Positions 32,392 through 43,792 of a stretch of 64,000 bases of DNA are shown here, piece by piece. The notes below the pieces were generated by a model that saw nothing but the letters and a program-made list of their open reading frames with translations, was not told where the DNA came from and ran no database searches. The stretch's first letter is position 1. Each line of letters starts with the position of its first letter. Both the position numbers and the translations under genes were made by a program. This DNA is from Archivesica marissinica (lineage: Eukaryota; Mollusca; Bivalvia; Venerida; Vesicomyidae), in NCBI GenBank assembly GCA_014843695.1, contig CM026387.1, forward strand, positions 72,017,749 through 72,081,748. Direction: 5' to 3'.

Positions 32392-34770
32392 GCATTTTAT
32401 TGCAGCTCTATACATTGTATATAATAGACACATTGTGATTATTGCTAATTCCCCTGCTGAATGCAGATATATGTAATAGTTGACATCTTCAACTGGGGAT
32501 ATTAATTCTCTGAATTAGCTTCCTACCATTATGATGTGTAATTTGTTGCATGTACATATTCGCACATGGATAATCAACATAATGTAATGATACCATGTTT
32601 AAATTTTCTGACATGCTGTTGCTAGTCTAAATGAGTAAAATGACTTGTTTCCATTGTTGTTGGTATTGAATATTACCTGGGAATGAATCGTTTCATGTAT
32701 ACATGGTGATGTAATGTAGCAATCAATCACATTCCCTACTGTAGGTAGTTACTTTTTGCTATGCTATTTCTTTTTTAAATGGGAAAATAAAACGATATTG
32801 CAGATGCAAATTGATCTTGGTGTTAACTTTTGAATACAGGAAGTTATTGGTGATCCCTGATGCAAATGTGTTCTGTCTGTCCTCTCACCTTAATTCCATG
32901 TGCACATTTCTATGAATCTAAATTGATTGTTTTATAGACAAAATCACGATCAAGAAATGTTGCAGGAAATTCAGGCTAAAACATTAGATACAGCTGATAA
33001 ACAGACTGATTTTAATTCCACATGAAGGTGAACTTATCATCGCCAGTGGCTACTCCAGTCATAAAAATTGAATAGATTATTTGAAGACATACATTGCAAG
33101 TTGATCCATAGCTGTTACATGTAGTTTATACAACTTTATTTTAGCTTGATTGCGAAACAAGTTTTTACAACTTATATTAATCACTCTTGAGACCTCATTC
33201 GGTTGGCAAGCTTTTTTACACAGATTTTTTACGGACGGTCTCGTAAAAAACTAAAGTTTAGAAATAAATATGATATTACTTCAAAAAATACTCAAGATAC
33301 CATCACATTATTTATATATTTGATATATTCAAACTTTCAGTCATTGTATTAGGTGAATCCACAAAGTAAAGTCTCATTAAGCTGATCCCCACCTTCATGT
33401 GACGTGTTTATGTAGCAATTATAACTAAATGTCAAGTGAAGTGAAATACACAATTACAACTACCAGCAGACAGCTCTATAACCATGATACCCAGTGAAGT
33501 CACAAGGGTGTGACAAGGCCCTGCTGCATTTGGGATGTAATTAAAATGTGACTTCATTTAGCCGGCTATATAAGTATGTGGGCAGTAGAACAGATTCATA
33601 TTCTAGATTTCATCATATTATATTTATGTAAATAAACAATCAATCAGTAGTTTTTCATTACAAACAATGTGTGATGTACATGTATGTGTGATTGGCTGTA
33701 TGATAGTGCATAATGTTTGAATGAGGCGAGTGCATGACAAGATTTTACACACACACTCCTCCCAGTCTGATTCATATTTACGTTATTTACAGTTTTTTTA
33801 CAATGTTACGTAAAAAAACTATTTTTTTACGGTAAAAAACCCAACCCTGTCCTGATGGAATCCAATACCACACGGGAGAAAGAGAAGAGGCAATGTGGAA
33901 TTTTAGTGTCTTGGCTAATGGCTACAGCTGGGCGTTAACTCCGGGCCTTTTGCATCTGAAGCGTATACGCTATAACTGCACTATCACGACTTCCATAGCT
34001 GTTCACATATCTCTAACTTTAACCCTTCTTATGGTAATATATAGGCAGCAACAACTGAAAAATTCCATACAGTACATCTGGCATTTTATTAACAGCATAT
34101 TTCATAAAACATACTTACATAACAATTATAGTATGTATGTATTTGAGGTGAGGAATTACTTCACAATAAAATAATTTATTATTTTGAAATTGATTAATAA
34201 AATTTTTTATACAGGTAAACGAAGATCATTTGTAAGCATGATAACGAAATACATATAGTTTCATAATCATGTTTCGCTATATTATTGCAAGTGCGAAAGT
34301 TACAACACAAAAACTACAATATATTAAACAAAATTAATTACAGGTAAACTGTATGAACATTGTATCCATTGTACATGTTGATTTAGTTAAAATACTAATA
34401 TGACCATGGGACATATTTCTGGAAATTATTTTTCCTCTGGATTGTGATGGTAATAAAAATGACTAAAACATATTGGAATCTATGGTACATGTAGCTAGCG
34501 CAAATTAATGAAAGAAAGCACAATCAAGCCACAAAAGTGATGTTCAATGATACCAATTCACAAAATTTAGTGCCAGTATTTGTTTTTTGGCGCCATTGGC
34601 GACCGATAGCGGGAACCCTGGAGAATATAATATTAAAAAAATTAAGAAGTTTCACAGTTTTATCTTTTCACAGGTGAAATGAATAAAAATATAAATTAAA
34701 TAACTTATTTATTAATGCTTCCTGCTAGTAAATGTTTTCATGAAAAGTATAATAAATGTCACGAAATGAG
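32392..34770. other. Noncoding interior of ISL2EU element 2
   Basis: Between the convergent genes. A segment around 33100-33150 (TTGATTGCGAAACAAG) and another at 33875-33905 (AGAGAAGAGGCAATGTGGAA) match neighbouring halves of 160-205, as if a 0.7-kb insertion split that repeat. TTTTTTACGG and GTAAAAAAC words in both orientations at 33220-33250 and 33800-33840 could be its ends. Confidence 0.4.
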
Positions 34771-37700
34771 TCACAGCTTAATTCCACGCTTAAAGCGTCT
34801 GGTGAAGATTTCAGGCACAACGCATTCGCTGAAGAAGGAAGTCAGCTTCACTAACATTATTTTCCATATGCTGGCATCAAATTCTATTTTTTCCACAGTG
34901 CATCCTCCTAATGTCCATATAACGAAATGGCACCACTTTCTACCAGTGATTCCCATTTGTCCTTGAACTTGGTAATAATATGTGTGATGTCTTTTCAGTT
35001 TAACTAAACCATTGATTACCTCACAACAGAAGTCTTTGTTTGATGCAGCTTCAAGGGGCGACACCATCCTGTATTTATATGGGCACTTTATTTCCAGTAC
35101 TCCAAGTGAATCGCAATGTGGACAGTGTACAAGTCCATCCGGGCTGCTACCTAAATATGGGTATTCTGGCACAGTCCAAAACCCACATTCTGTCACAGTT
35201 AAACCTGGATGTTCACGTTTAGTCTGCTTCACATACATTCTCCTTACAGCAGGCTCATGAGATCTCCCCCATCTCAAGCTTTCACAATCAAACTTCGAAT
35301 ATCCGAGCACAGATTTTAAGATTGAATCCGGTCGAGTTAGTTTTTTTGTTTGAATATCAGGCCAAATGTTGAGGATGTTACTCTATCAGACCGCGCTTCC
35401 TCCCAGTTTCTATTTTTTGACTGTTTCCTCATTTTGAACTCAATCACTACACACTGTTCAGCCGTAACACATAGTTTAGTCAAATATTTCTGAAATGCTA
35501 CTAGCGGTTCGGCATCCTGCAAATTCACTGAGTCCCTGTACATGAAAGGGGGTGTCGGTAAGCCCAGGTCACATTTAGCTGGTGTTGGTGGTCGCTGGAA
35601 CATGTGCACAGTCAAATTGTTCGATAACAGAAACGCCGCATGTGGACTTGCGCTTTGTAGTTTCATACCAAATCGTTCTATGTTTATAGGTGTTGGTTGT
35701 GGTTTAGTTGATGATGATGGTTTTATATGAAATGTTGGATTTCTTGGTGGCGAGTGCGAAAGTTTTTGTTTCTTGAAAGTGAGGTCAGAAACCTTCTTTG
35801 GGCTCAGTTTCCTTGAACGTGCAGGCTGGTTCCAGAGGCAGTCGTTCGATGTGCATGAATCCAGTCCTTCTTTCTTCTTGATTGTTATGTCGATCAAGGC
35901 GTACATTAAAGCAGAGACATGATTGCAGGATTCTCCTTCACTGAAACGTCAGAAAAACATAATGTTAACATCATAATTCTATGGAAAATTATAACTATGT
36001 GAGCTTCATGTTACCATACCATGTACATGTGATTAACCAGTCGCGAAATGCCCTATCGCTCCATCCCTATGATCATGTGACCCAGTAACGCGAGGTTAGT
36101 GGCATGTAAGGCCCATTTATTCATATAAAACATCAATGCATATATTAATTTCCTGTTGTATATATAATTATATACACTATTTCCCTCGACTTACAAGTAA
36201 ATAAACATAAATTTAGATATGAAATTTAAACAATGCATGACTATAATATGGTGTTTGTTTGAACAAAGTTAAAATACAATGTTATGCTGCAGTAGATAAT
36301 TCCTGCATAAGAACAAGCTACTTGTGAGCACAGGGATTCGGCACGTTTGGGGGTACTAGTATATATATTTAAGTACTTAAATATATATACTAGTACCCCC
36401 AAACGTGCCGAATCCCTGTGCTTGTGAGTAGATCATGAAATATTATCGTATTACAGGCAAGCGACTGGTTAATTACACTATATGTACACATCAAACCCAT
36501 CTCCATAATATACATTACTGCCTTTTACAGGCACTACATGAGATTATATATATATAGATAGTATATCTGTAATTACCGGCTATATACTCGGGGGATCTTA
36601 GTACAGATGCATATTAAGACAGTCCACTTGCTCTTAATCTTCTTAGTGCACTTAGAAAACTCAAGTCGCCCAAATGCATTTATGCGGTGAGCCGTTGATG
36701 ACTTTAAATAAACTTATTAGTCAGTCACTACATGAGATTCTAGTCTTTTAGTATAAATATTGGCTTGGCTACTACATTGCCAATGTATGTGGTATTGGTC
36801 GATCTCGGGACCCTGATTTTGCCATCTGGGGGCCCCACATCTCCCTATTTAATTAAAAAAAAGTGTAAAGTAACATACAATGGCCTATTATAAATAAAGC
36901 ACTTCTTCTATTCAAATGTTGTATTTAATGGCTATGCTATGGATTTTAGTCATATTTCGTTGAAATTTATTGAATACATGCAACACCATTTAAAGACATG
37001 ATCGCGCACATTCTTACTTCTCCCAAAAATTCTGACCTAGGAATGAACCCTGATTGATAATGGCACATATAAGAACTGTACATATATACAATGTGTACAA
37101 ATTTATGCGATCACTGGACCAGTATTTCACTGTATTTGGGGTTGTTTATTATGGTTGATTTCCTGGCATAAATGCTTGGAAGATAAATTCTGTTATGTTT
37201 GACTGCTAGGGGACATGATAAGGAGATATAAATATAACTTTATTCACTTACCCAGCATGACATTCGCACCCAGCACCATGTACCCGACCGCTGACTTTTG
37301 ATAAGCACAACCAAACACTATATTCAAATATGTTCTCCTTTGTCGACATTCCTGGGACCGACCGAATACATTTTGCCCTTACATAACAATGTGAAATAGT
37401 TTTGCTAATTTCATGACATTCCACTGAATGTAAATGACGGTCTGTATAAAACACCTTTGCCTTTAATTGTTTTCTTGCATTAATAGGCATATTGTCAAAT
37501 GTCCGGGTGTCATTTAGCACAAGGTAATTGTACAAGTCCGATTCTGTAAAGGGTGGTAGCACTTTAGGGTCCCGATTCCAACCAGTTTTCAATGTTTTTA
37601 CATCGGGAAGATCTTCCCCAAGAGGGGTAACATGCAGTTCTTCAAATCTTTTCTCACTGAAATTCGCGTCCTGCAATTTCATTTCACACAATGGACTAAC

Positions 37701-37850
37701 GTGTAGTTCTAACGCACCTTTCACTCTTTCTTTCAATTCGCTTTTTGACCCAGACACTGGTAATCCATGCTTACGCAAATATTGCCGCAAATCAATCACT
37801 CTAGACCTTTCTACGTCGATTTCCTCGATATTTCGTACGGGTGAAGCCAT
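34771..37850 (-). pseudogene. SAP-SWIM-YqaJ nuclease gene of ISL2EU, two exons, one homopolymer frameshift
   Basis: Exon 1 (37850-37252) starts MASPVRNIEE. It carries a SAP motif (LRQYLRKHGLPVSGSKSELK) at residues 21-50 and ends in GAGCECHAG at a GTAAGTG donor. Exon 2 begins at 35940 after TGACGTTTCAG in matching phase and completes a SWIM finger (C-x-C ... ESCNHV). It runs through a proline/serine-rich linker to RSDRVTSSTFGLIF. A run of seven A (35341-35347 on plus as T) shifts the frame. The YqaJ domain follows from about 35345: GSSPDGLV, LEIKCPYKY and YYYQVQGQMGITG, the acidic and Gln positions of this exonuclease fold. Known role: exonuclease/recombinase partner in ISL2EU elements. Adding one A would give about 590 residues uninterrupted. 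Confidence 0.82.
36329..36420. mobile_element. 92-bp perfect palindrome with 8-bp target duplication (hAT-like foldback MITE)
   Basis: Each half is 46 bases, beginning CACAGGGATTCGGCACG, and the right half is its exact reverse complement with no loop. CTTGTGAG flanks it directly at 36321-36328 and 36421-36428. Eight-base duplications and CAGGG-type ends point to a hAT transposase. It lies in the intron of the YqaJ gene. Confidence 0.85.
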
Positions 37851-38579
37851 TTTACGTTACTGTTTTGTTTTCTGCATGAATAATTTGCACAACGGAAGTA
37901 AAATAGAGGTCAAGGTCGTACTGGGAGGCTACTCTAGCGGACTAACAAAGAAAGATAAATCATGTTTCCGAACTGGCCTATAGATAAAAAACCAATAACT
38001 GTAGTCCCCATAAGGTATTTCAGGAAAAACTGATAAAATGACCCTATCATGTTTAACCCTGTTTTCCCTGATAAAAACTTACTTTAATATATTTATGGTA
38101 AGACTAAAAAATTTAGAAAAATAAATGATGTTTTCAACGATATAATTTTTAAAAGAAACTTTTTAGTATTTACTTAGATACGGAGGTGTAAATATTGGAC
38201 ATGCAGGTTTTGGAGAATAATTATTATATTCGACTATATTTGTTTATTTAATACTTAATACCGATTACTATAATGAATTGCACTTTATCAATGTGATACA
38301 AGTTGCAAGTTAAAACTGTTTCGTCCTATTTTCTAACCAATTCATTGGACAAGGCCATGCCCCTGGGTTTATTACCCTCTGTTTAGCTGGCAACATTAGC
38401 CATTCCATGAGGCTACAACACACATCCTTTGATATCAACAAGTTCCTAAGACGCCGCCCTGTGTATTTCGAACTGGATGCTTCCTGTCAAACTGTTGTCA
38501 TGCACTTTGATCTATAGCCGTGGTCATAGAAAACAAACTTCAAACAAAAAATTGTTTCCACAGCTGACACCTGCATTCC

Positions 38580-38592
38580 CCCCCCCCCAGGG
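38580..38592. repeat. C homopolymer run
   Basis: Eleven to twelve consecutive C within the MITE body; a likely length-error site. Confidence 0.7.
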
Positions 38593-39000
38593 GAACCCAT
38601 TTAATGCATCATAATGTCACATGATAAATGTTCTAATTCCAATCCAATTCTAATTCGTCAATATGCATGAATTGGCCTTCACCATGGAAATTTACCAGAT
38701 ACCTAGATGTTTTTATCCAAGCTAATGAATGGGGATTGCCTTGAGTAATTGCTATTTTTAGATTTATTTTCATTTTAACTTCCGACATTTATAGATAAAT
38801 GCTTGTTGCTTACTGAATCATAATTTGACTGCTTTTCTGCCGTATTAGTAGCGAAAATGATGGTTTTAAAACGGACACGTAAAAACACGTACTTATCAGG
38901 TGACTGGTATAGTCGTAAATATACGTATTTATCAGGTGCCCGATAACACGTAGAAATACGTATATATCAGGTAGTGATAGCACACGTAGAAATACGTATA

Positions 39001-40510
39001 CCGAGTCAAAAAAAGAAACGATACCAAACCAATTTGACGAAAACGATGCAAACTTATAAATGCCTGTGATAAGCTACCACTTTTCAGTTCGGAATGACGT
39101 ATGACTATGATATTCATCCATATACACAGGTAAATAATGCATCCATATTTTCCAACGATGATTTTCCATTTTGCACGTGATCCGCGAGGAAGACGATTTG
39201 CTATACATGGATATATCCACAAACTCGTTTTTTGTACTCATATTGTAATTACTTCGAGCAAAAACACCAAAACGATCTGCATTTTCATCAAAAGAAATGC
39301 CCAGACTAGACCAAATTTCGAGAAAGTAAGCAATTGGGATGATTGAAGCTGGTTTATGTAATAACGACGTCGCTAATCGCCTCGTGTGTCCCGGATCACG
39401 ATCACACGTCTACTTGGACGGTACCGAACACGTGGATCAACTGACGACCGCCTACGTACTGGTCGACCACGCGTGACGACGCCAGAACAGGACCGTCATA
39501 TTCGGACGTCACATTTACGTGACCGCTTCCTGTCCGCTACTCATACCGCCATCGTTACTCCTGGGAGGATCAACAATATAATCAGTGCTCACACAGTTCG
39601 GAACAGGCTCGCTGAACGTGGAATCCGTCCTTACAGACCGTACACCGGGCTCATGTTGACGCGACGTCACAGGAACGAACGTCGTGAGTGGACGGGTGAA
39701 CATGCACGTTGCACTCGCTTACAGTGGAATTCCGTTATGTTTAGTGACGAATCGCGTTTCCGTTTACGGCGTGCGGATGGCAGGGCTCGAGTTTACCGTC
39801 GACTGGGAGAACGTTACGTCAATGCGTGTGTACGTGAGGTGGATCGGTTTGGAGGCGGTAGCGTTATGGTATGGGGCGGTATCACATTCGACGGCCGCAC
39901 ACAACTGATTATTGTTGACGGAAACTTAACCGCATAGCGGTACTGTGACGAAATTATTACGCCCGTTGTTTTGCCATTCTTTAACGTCAATCGACGCGTC
40001 ACACTGTTCCAACAGGACAACGCCAGATGCGATACTGCACACATTACCACTCAATTATTGGAGCAGGGGAGCATTGAATGTTTACCGTGGCCAGCATTGT
40101 CACCAGACTTGTCTTCGATAGAACATTTATGGGATACCTTAGACCGCCGTGTAAGACTCAGTCAGCCGGCGACGTTACACCAACTGAGTGATATTCTGCG
40201 TCAGGAGTGGAACAACATTGACCAATATGAGATTCTGACACTTATTCGTTACATGCGACGGCGCTACATTGCAGTGAGAGATGCCAATGGAGGTCATACA
40301 CGGTATTGACTATTGTGTGAATATTCCACTTGACCCCTTCGTCACAAATGACGCCACAGCATAACAGATAATGATGGTATGATCGAATTTTAAACTTGTA
40401 CATTGTCTCATATGTTTCAATCTCGGTACACGAAATTTCAGATGAATTGCTTATTTAGTAATTAAAATACATATGTGTTTATACCATGTATCGTTTCTTA
40501 TTTGACTCAG
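39001..40510. mobile_element. Tc1-like DNA transposon (1,510 bp) inserted in the piggyBac-like MITE
   Basis: The left end CCGAGTCAAAAAAAGAAACG and the right end, inverted, CTGAGTCAAATAAGAAACGA are terminal inverted repeats, with TA outside on both sides (38999-39000, 40511-40512). The flanks read across it match the uninterrupted MITE copy at 16990-17040 (AGAAATACGTA / TATATCAGGG), which serves as an empty-site reference. Confidence 0.88.
39339..40309 (+). pseudogene. Tc1-like transposase, one early frameshift and one stop
   Basis: The start MIEAGLCNNDVANRL (39339) is in another frame from the main body, which opens at 39386 with ITITRLLGRYRTRGSTDDR and GRPRVTTPEQD, the paired helix-turn-helix region. 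The catalytic core follows: VMFSDESRF (first Asp), VTLFQQDNARCDTAH (second Asp) and DLSSIEHLWD (Glu), with 34-residue spacing as in Tc1. A TAG at 39935-39937 interrupts a frame otherwise continuous to the TGA ending after GGHTRY; Gln or Tyr is usual there. Probably inactive but young. Confidence 0.88.
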
Positions 40511-40534
40511 TATATATATCAGGGTATGGGTTAA

Positions 40535-41146
40535 GTGCATGTTTAAGACATTGATTATCTGTGTTTTTTACATTGATTATAGCCTTTTTATCTGCTAGTT
40601 GTTTTGGTAAAGCGATGTATGATGCACCTTTAAGAGCTTCATACTTTGCTAAATTAAGATACATGTTTCCGCACCTGTCTATTTCCAACCCTGAAACCGT
40701 ATTTGTGAATTATTTTACTTGGTTCTAGAAGAGTGTATTGATCGCTGTTGAAAAAAGCAGTTACTCTATTTTGTGTTTTACCTTCATCTTTGAATAACTT
40801 AATTATAATCGTTATTTGGAATTTGAATGCTTTGTAATCTTTCAATTCTTTTGTTATTTGTTTTTCCATTATTTTGCGGGTCTTTATATGATTCACCTGA
40901 TAATTCATAGGCTTTGAAATAGTTGTATTCTGGATTGTCCACTAGTTTTAATTCTGGGAATATATTATCAAGTTTAACAACAGGTTGACTCTTACGTTTT
41001 TCTTTTCCCTGCGCCTTTTACGCAAATTATCTAATGGCGATACATCCTTCGACTCTAAATGATTTAATGCTTTATCTAAAGCACTGTCACTTATTCTTCT
41101 TTCACTGTGTAGCTTCAGTAAATAAGTTATTTGTTCATCCATTTTT
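40535..41146 (-). pseudogene. PolB amino-terminal region of Polinton B, frameshifted and cut at TTAA
   Basis: Read on minus from ATG 41146: MDEQITYLLKLHSERRISDS, then after a shift KLVDNPEYNYFKAYELSG, IMEKQITKELKDYKAFKFQI, TAFFNSDQYTLLEPSKI, GASYIALPKQLADKKAIINV and NTDNQC. The AFFNS and SYIxLPxxL...AIINxxNxDN blocks are ones I associate with the region before the exonuclease domain of animal Polinton polymerases. Coding stops exactly at the TTAA of the MITE (40531-40534). The polymerase domain itself is nowhere in the window beyond it. Confidence 0.55.
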
Positions 41147-41199
41147 TTAATTAAATAATATTTTTTTAAATATAAAATAAATAATAATATATAAACAAT

Positions 41200-41447
41200 G
41201 GAAAACAAATGTCAGTTTCTCAGAGTTGGAAATCATGAAGAATGTCAAAACAAAAAAACAATCAAATTACTGTGGTCTACATAACTATCTGTCAAAAACG
41301 AGCAAAGTATCAAGATGCCATGTTTGCAATAAAGGTACAGCTGCAAAGACAGGAGTTTGTATTCCATGTGGTGGAGTTAATTTGGGTCAAAACCACAGAA
41401 GGTTATTTAGCAAAGAGTGTCTGAGAATCGGTTTGATTGAAGCTTAG
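41200..41447 (+). pseudogene. Small Cys/His-rich Polinton protein
   Basis: ATG 41200 starts MENKCQFLRVGNHEECQNK. One frame change within an A run (41250-41262) leads into YCGLHNYLSK, CHVCNKGTAAKTGVC and CGGVNLGQNHRR, ending at a stop. C-x-I/F...C...YCGLH is a compact zinc-binding pattern seen in several large DNA viruses and Polintons. It is divergent from the PolB fragment, 54 bases apart. The function is unknown. Confidence 0.45.
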
Positions 41448-42150
41448 ACACACAAAAAATAAACCATATTATTCACGCGAATATACAATGTCGTACGCGT
41501 GATACTTATTTTTTTATTCTTCTTATTACGGTATGTGATAAAAACATTGCAAAACAAAAGCTAAACCTGGGTAAATGAAAAATACGCGTTATTCATTTTA
41601 ATGAGATAATTATTAAACAGACATATAACGTTTATAGACAGTCACCTCTGTTGACAGACGAGGCAGCATGTCCGTATACGGTATGCACCTCAAATTCCTT
41701 TTTTCTTCATCATAAGCGATCAAAAGATACACGCGGTACAACCTGCCAATCATGTGTTTATTTTAGAATATCCGTAAACAATAATTATTTTCACACTTAT
41801 GGTCCAGCATGTGGATTATTGGCCCCCGGATATGGTCCCAGATTAAGATAATTACTGTTTATTGAAAATTGAAAGGAACAATTGGCGATTATTTGTATCT
41901 GATGACACATACAGTCACACGTACGGACTGTTCGTTCTTTTTCAGCTAAATATTTGTCTGTTATTGGGAGGTTTTCTGCATCGCTGGGTGGGAAATAGCC
42001 TGGGTTCCAGTCTGTCGATTTTTCACTTTGTAACTTCTAGCCAAATAACAGCCTGGGGAAACTGGATTTCCAATAGTAGCACCATCTACTTACACCTACT
42101 TTTTTGAAGAAACTACAAGATAATATGACTAAATATAGAAACGGAATTCT
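41448..42150. other. No supported gene
   Basis: A short palindrome (GTCCGTATACGGTATGC area, 41665-41685) and GGGTGGGAAATAG...CCAGTCTGTCGATTTTTCAC (41977-42030) are notable. The latter words recur at 61650-61690. Confidence 0.4.
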
Positions 42151-42155
42151 ATCGG

Positions 42156-42385
42156 AAATGGCTGAACAGGCAGATTATACACGATCATTTCCGATAATGC
42201 ACAAATGTTCCCGTAGACTCATTTACATATGATGTCCTGTTTCTGTGTTACATCGACAAGATGGCTGAAATGGCCGAACAGGCACGATAATACACGATCA
42301 TTTCCGAATATACACGAATGTTCCCGTAGACTCATTTACATATCATGTCCCGTTTCTGTGTTATATCGACGAGATGGCGGATTTT
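42156..42385. repeat. Two tandem copies of a 118-120-bp unit
   Basis: AAATGGCTGAACAGGCA, ACACGATCATTTCCGA, TGTTCCCGTAGACTCATTTA and GTCC(T/C)GTTTCTGTGTTA(C/T)ATCGAC occur twice in the same order with few differences. Confidence 0.8.
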
Positions 42386-42520
42386 AAATATTACATTTAG
42401 ATGGTAATGGATTAATTTGGCGTAATGAACTAAGGACGACTTAAATATTGAGTAAATATGTCAAATCAGACGCACATTGTACTTTTTAAAACTATTTATC
42501 GTTCCGTTGACCCGTAAACA

Positions 42521-42793
42521 ATGGCGGCCAATTATAAAGTTTTATCAACATTGCAGTGCCTCGCTTTCGATTCAAGTACGTCATTACTTAAGTCACGTGC
42601 TAATAGGCTATTAATAGGATTAATAATTTCACTGGAAACCCCGCAAGTTTCCCCAGGCGTATATGTTCAGAAACTCAATACGGCCCAATTAATAGTCTCG
42701 GTGTTAAAATATAAGTATTTAACTGACCAGGAAAAATATATTGACGCCTTTCCCAGGCTAGGTGGGAAATTGACTGTCATTGTGTGTTGTTAG
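42521..42793 (+). repeat. Dispersed repeat with a 90-codon open frame
   Basis: The frame MAANYKVLSTLQCLAFDSST ends in KYIDAFPRLGGK. Its second half (GGTGTTAAAATATAAGTATT, AAAATATATTGACGCCTTTC, CAGGCTAGGTGGGAA) is repeated with changes at 61728-61815. Since the copies do not keep the same frame, it is more likely a repeat than a gene. Confidence 0.4.
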
Positions 42794-43331
42794 GAGGTGT
42801 CGTTCACGAGAGGTGAAATTACATGAAAATACAACGGGTGGGAATAAAAGTGACGCTATAAAGAGGGTGGGTGTCGCTCTTGGGAGGTGACATTTGGGGA
42901 AATGGGACTGTAATTTAAAAACAATATGATAACATAGTTATGGGGTCATTCTGGAACTGTATTCAAAATCACAGTCTATTTCTCAGTGTAGTTATCATGG
43001 TAGGGACATATGAATTCATCAATGCGTCTGACCACACAGACTCCTTACTGCCTGGTAGACATTTGTCATGACAGTAAGCGAGTACATCCTGTACTTAGAG
43101 ACACATGGTGTTAGCCTGGCCTGTAATAGTAACTATTATAGTATTATATAGTACTAATAATAACACACAAATATCCAAATAACGTAATGAGGATGTGCTA
43201 CAAATATTGTATAATTATGGTCTGCATAGCAAGGACATTTCAAATGGACATTGGATTGAAGGTGCAAGGCAAAACAACTGACAGATGGACAAATATTATC
43301 AGCAGCCTAAAATAGACAAAAGGTTACTCAC

Positions 43332-43625
43332 CTATGATTGATAATGACTGTGTTAATGCGTCATCAAAATCAGCAGCGCAATGATAGACTCCTTCATCAC
43401 TAACAGTTAGGTTATTAATCGTCAAGTAAAATCCATCTGCATCGTCACTGCCATTGTACTTTGAACTTGTACCAGCAGCAATTACACCATTTTGATCATA
43501 TAGAGATATCGTATTATCCTTGTACCAAGAATATCCAAGAGTAACATCGAATCCGGCTTGTTTGCATAATAGGTTTATGCTTTGACCTACATAACCCTCT
43601 GCAGGAACAGTCAACGTAATCTGAC
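43332..43625 (-). CDS. Immunoglobulin-domain exon of a host gene
   Basis: On minus, an acceptor (TATTTTAG) precedes GTCAGATTACG and a GTGAGT donor follows TCAATCATAG. The 98-codon open exon reads ITLTVPAEGYVGQSINLLC, then YSWYKDN, DGFYLTINNLTVSDEGVYHC, DDALTQSLSII. Strand-B Cys, the Trp, and D-x-G-x-Y-x-C with its Cys are the canonical V/I-set pattern. It enters and leaves in phase 1, typical of modular Ig exons on secreted or membrane proteins. The rest of the gene is not identified; the exon at 18090-18202 is a phase-compatible candidate for the next one. Confidence 0.75.
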
Positions 43626-43792
43626 CTAAAATATTGAAACAGACATGATTAGTAGCCATGAGGTGGGAGGAATATTCACGACTATTTTGCGAAAAATACA
43701 CAAAAGGTACAGTTTTTAACAAAGTCTGGTGAATATTACAAATTAAGCGGAGATATATCTATGGTACTACCTACTAAACGAAAAATGTTTTT

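Larger units (their letters stand above)
29858..38001. mobile_element. ISL2EU-type DNA transposon, element 2, nearly complete (8.1 kb)
   Basis: An intact spliced THAP-DDE transposase (plus, 30000-32391) and a SAP-SWIM-YqaJ gene (minus, 37850-34771) converge. The two gene starts share an inverted leader: TTTACTTCCGGTGTGCAAAT before 30000 and TTTACTTCCGTTGTGCAAAT before 37850. Outward from that, further similarity (CCAATTCGGAAA / CCAGTTCGGAAA, then ACAGTAACT / ACAGTTATT) suggests imperfect terminal inverted repeats of about 140 bases. TA lies outside at 29856-29857 and 38002-38003. The exact termini are inferred. Confidence 0.75.
29811..40530. mobile_element. piggyBac-like MITE (about 1 kb of own sequence) split by ISL2EU and Tc1-like elements
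   Basis: The right end, inverted, is CCCATACCCTGATATATATA with TTAA at 40531-40534. It matches the right end of the MITE at 16474-17036, including the stretch at 38873-39000. The left end is taken as CCCTTTCCCTCATAATAAAA after TTAA 29807-29810, because Polinton coding stops there. An alternative left end is TTAACCCTGTTTTCCCTGAT at 38049. Own sequence would be 29811-29857, 38002-39000 and 40511-40530. The right end is secure, the left end inferred. Confidence 0.55.
26041..41450. mobile_element. Polinton (Maverick) B, with three nested insertions
   Basis: Capsid fragment, FtsK/HerA-type packaging ATPase and four small Polinton genes read on plus from 26045 to 29810. A PolB amino-terminal fragment (minus) and a small zinc gene (plus) lie at 40535-41447. 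Between them are a TTAA-flanked MITE and its own nested ISL2EU and Tc1-like elements. I see no integrase, protease or polymerase catalytic domain and no terminal repeats. The element therefore had already lost much, or its ends lie in diverged sequence. Confidence 0.7.
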
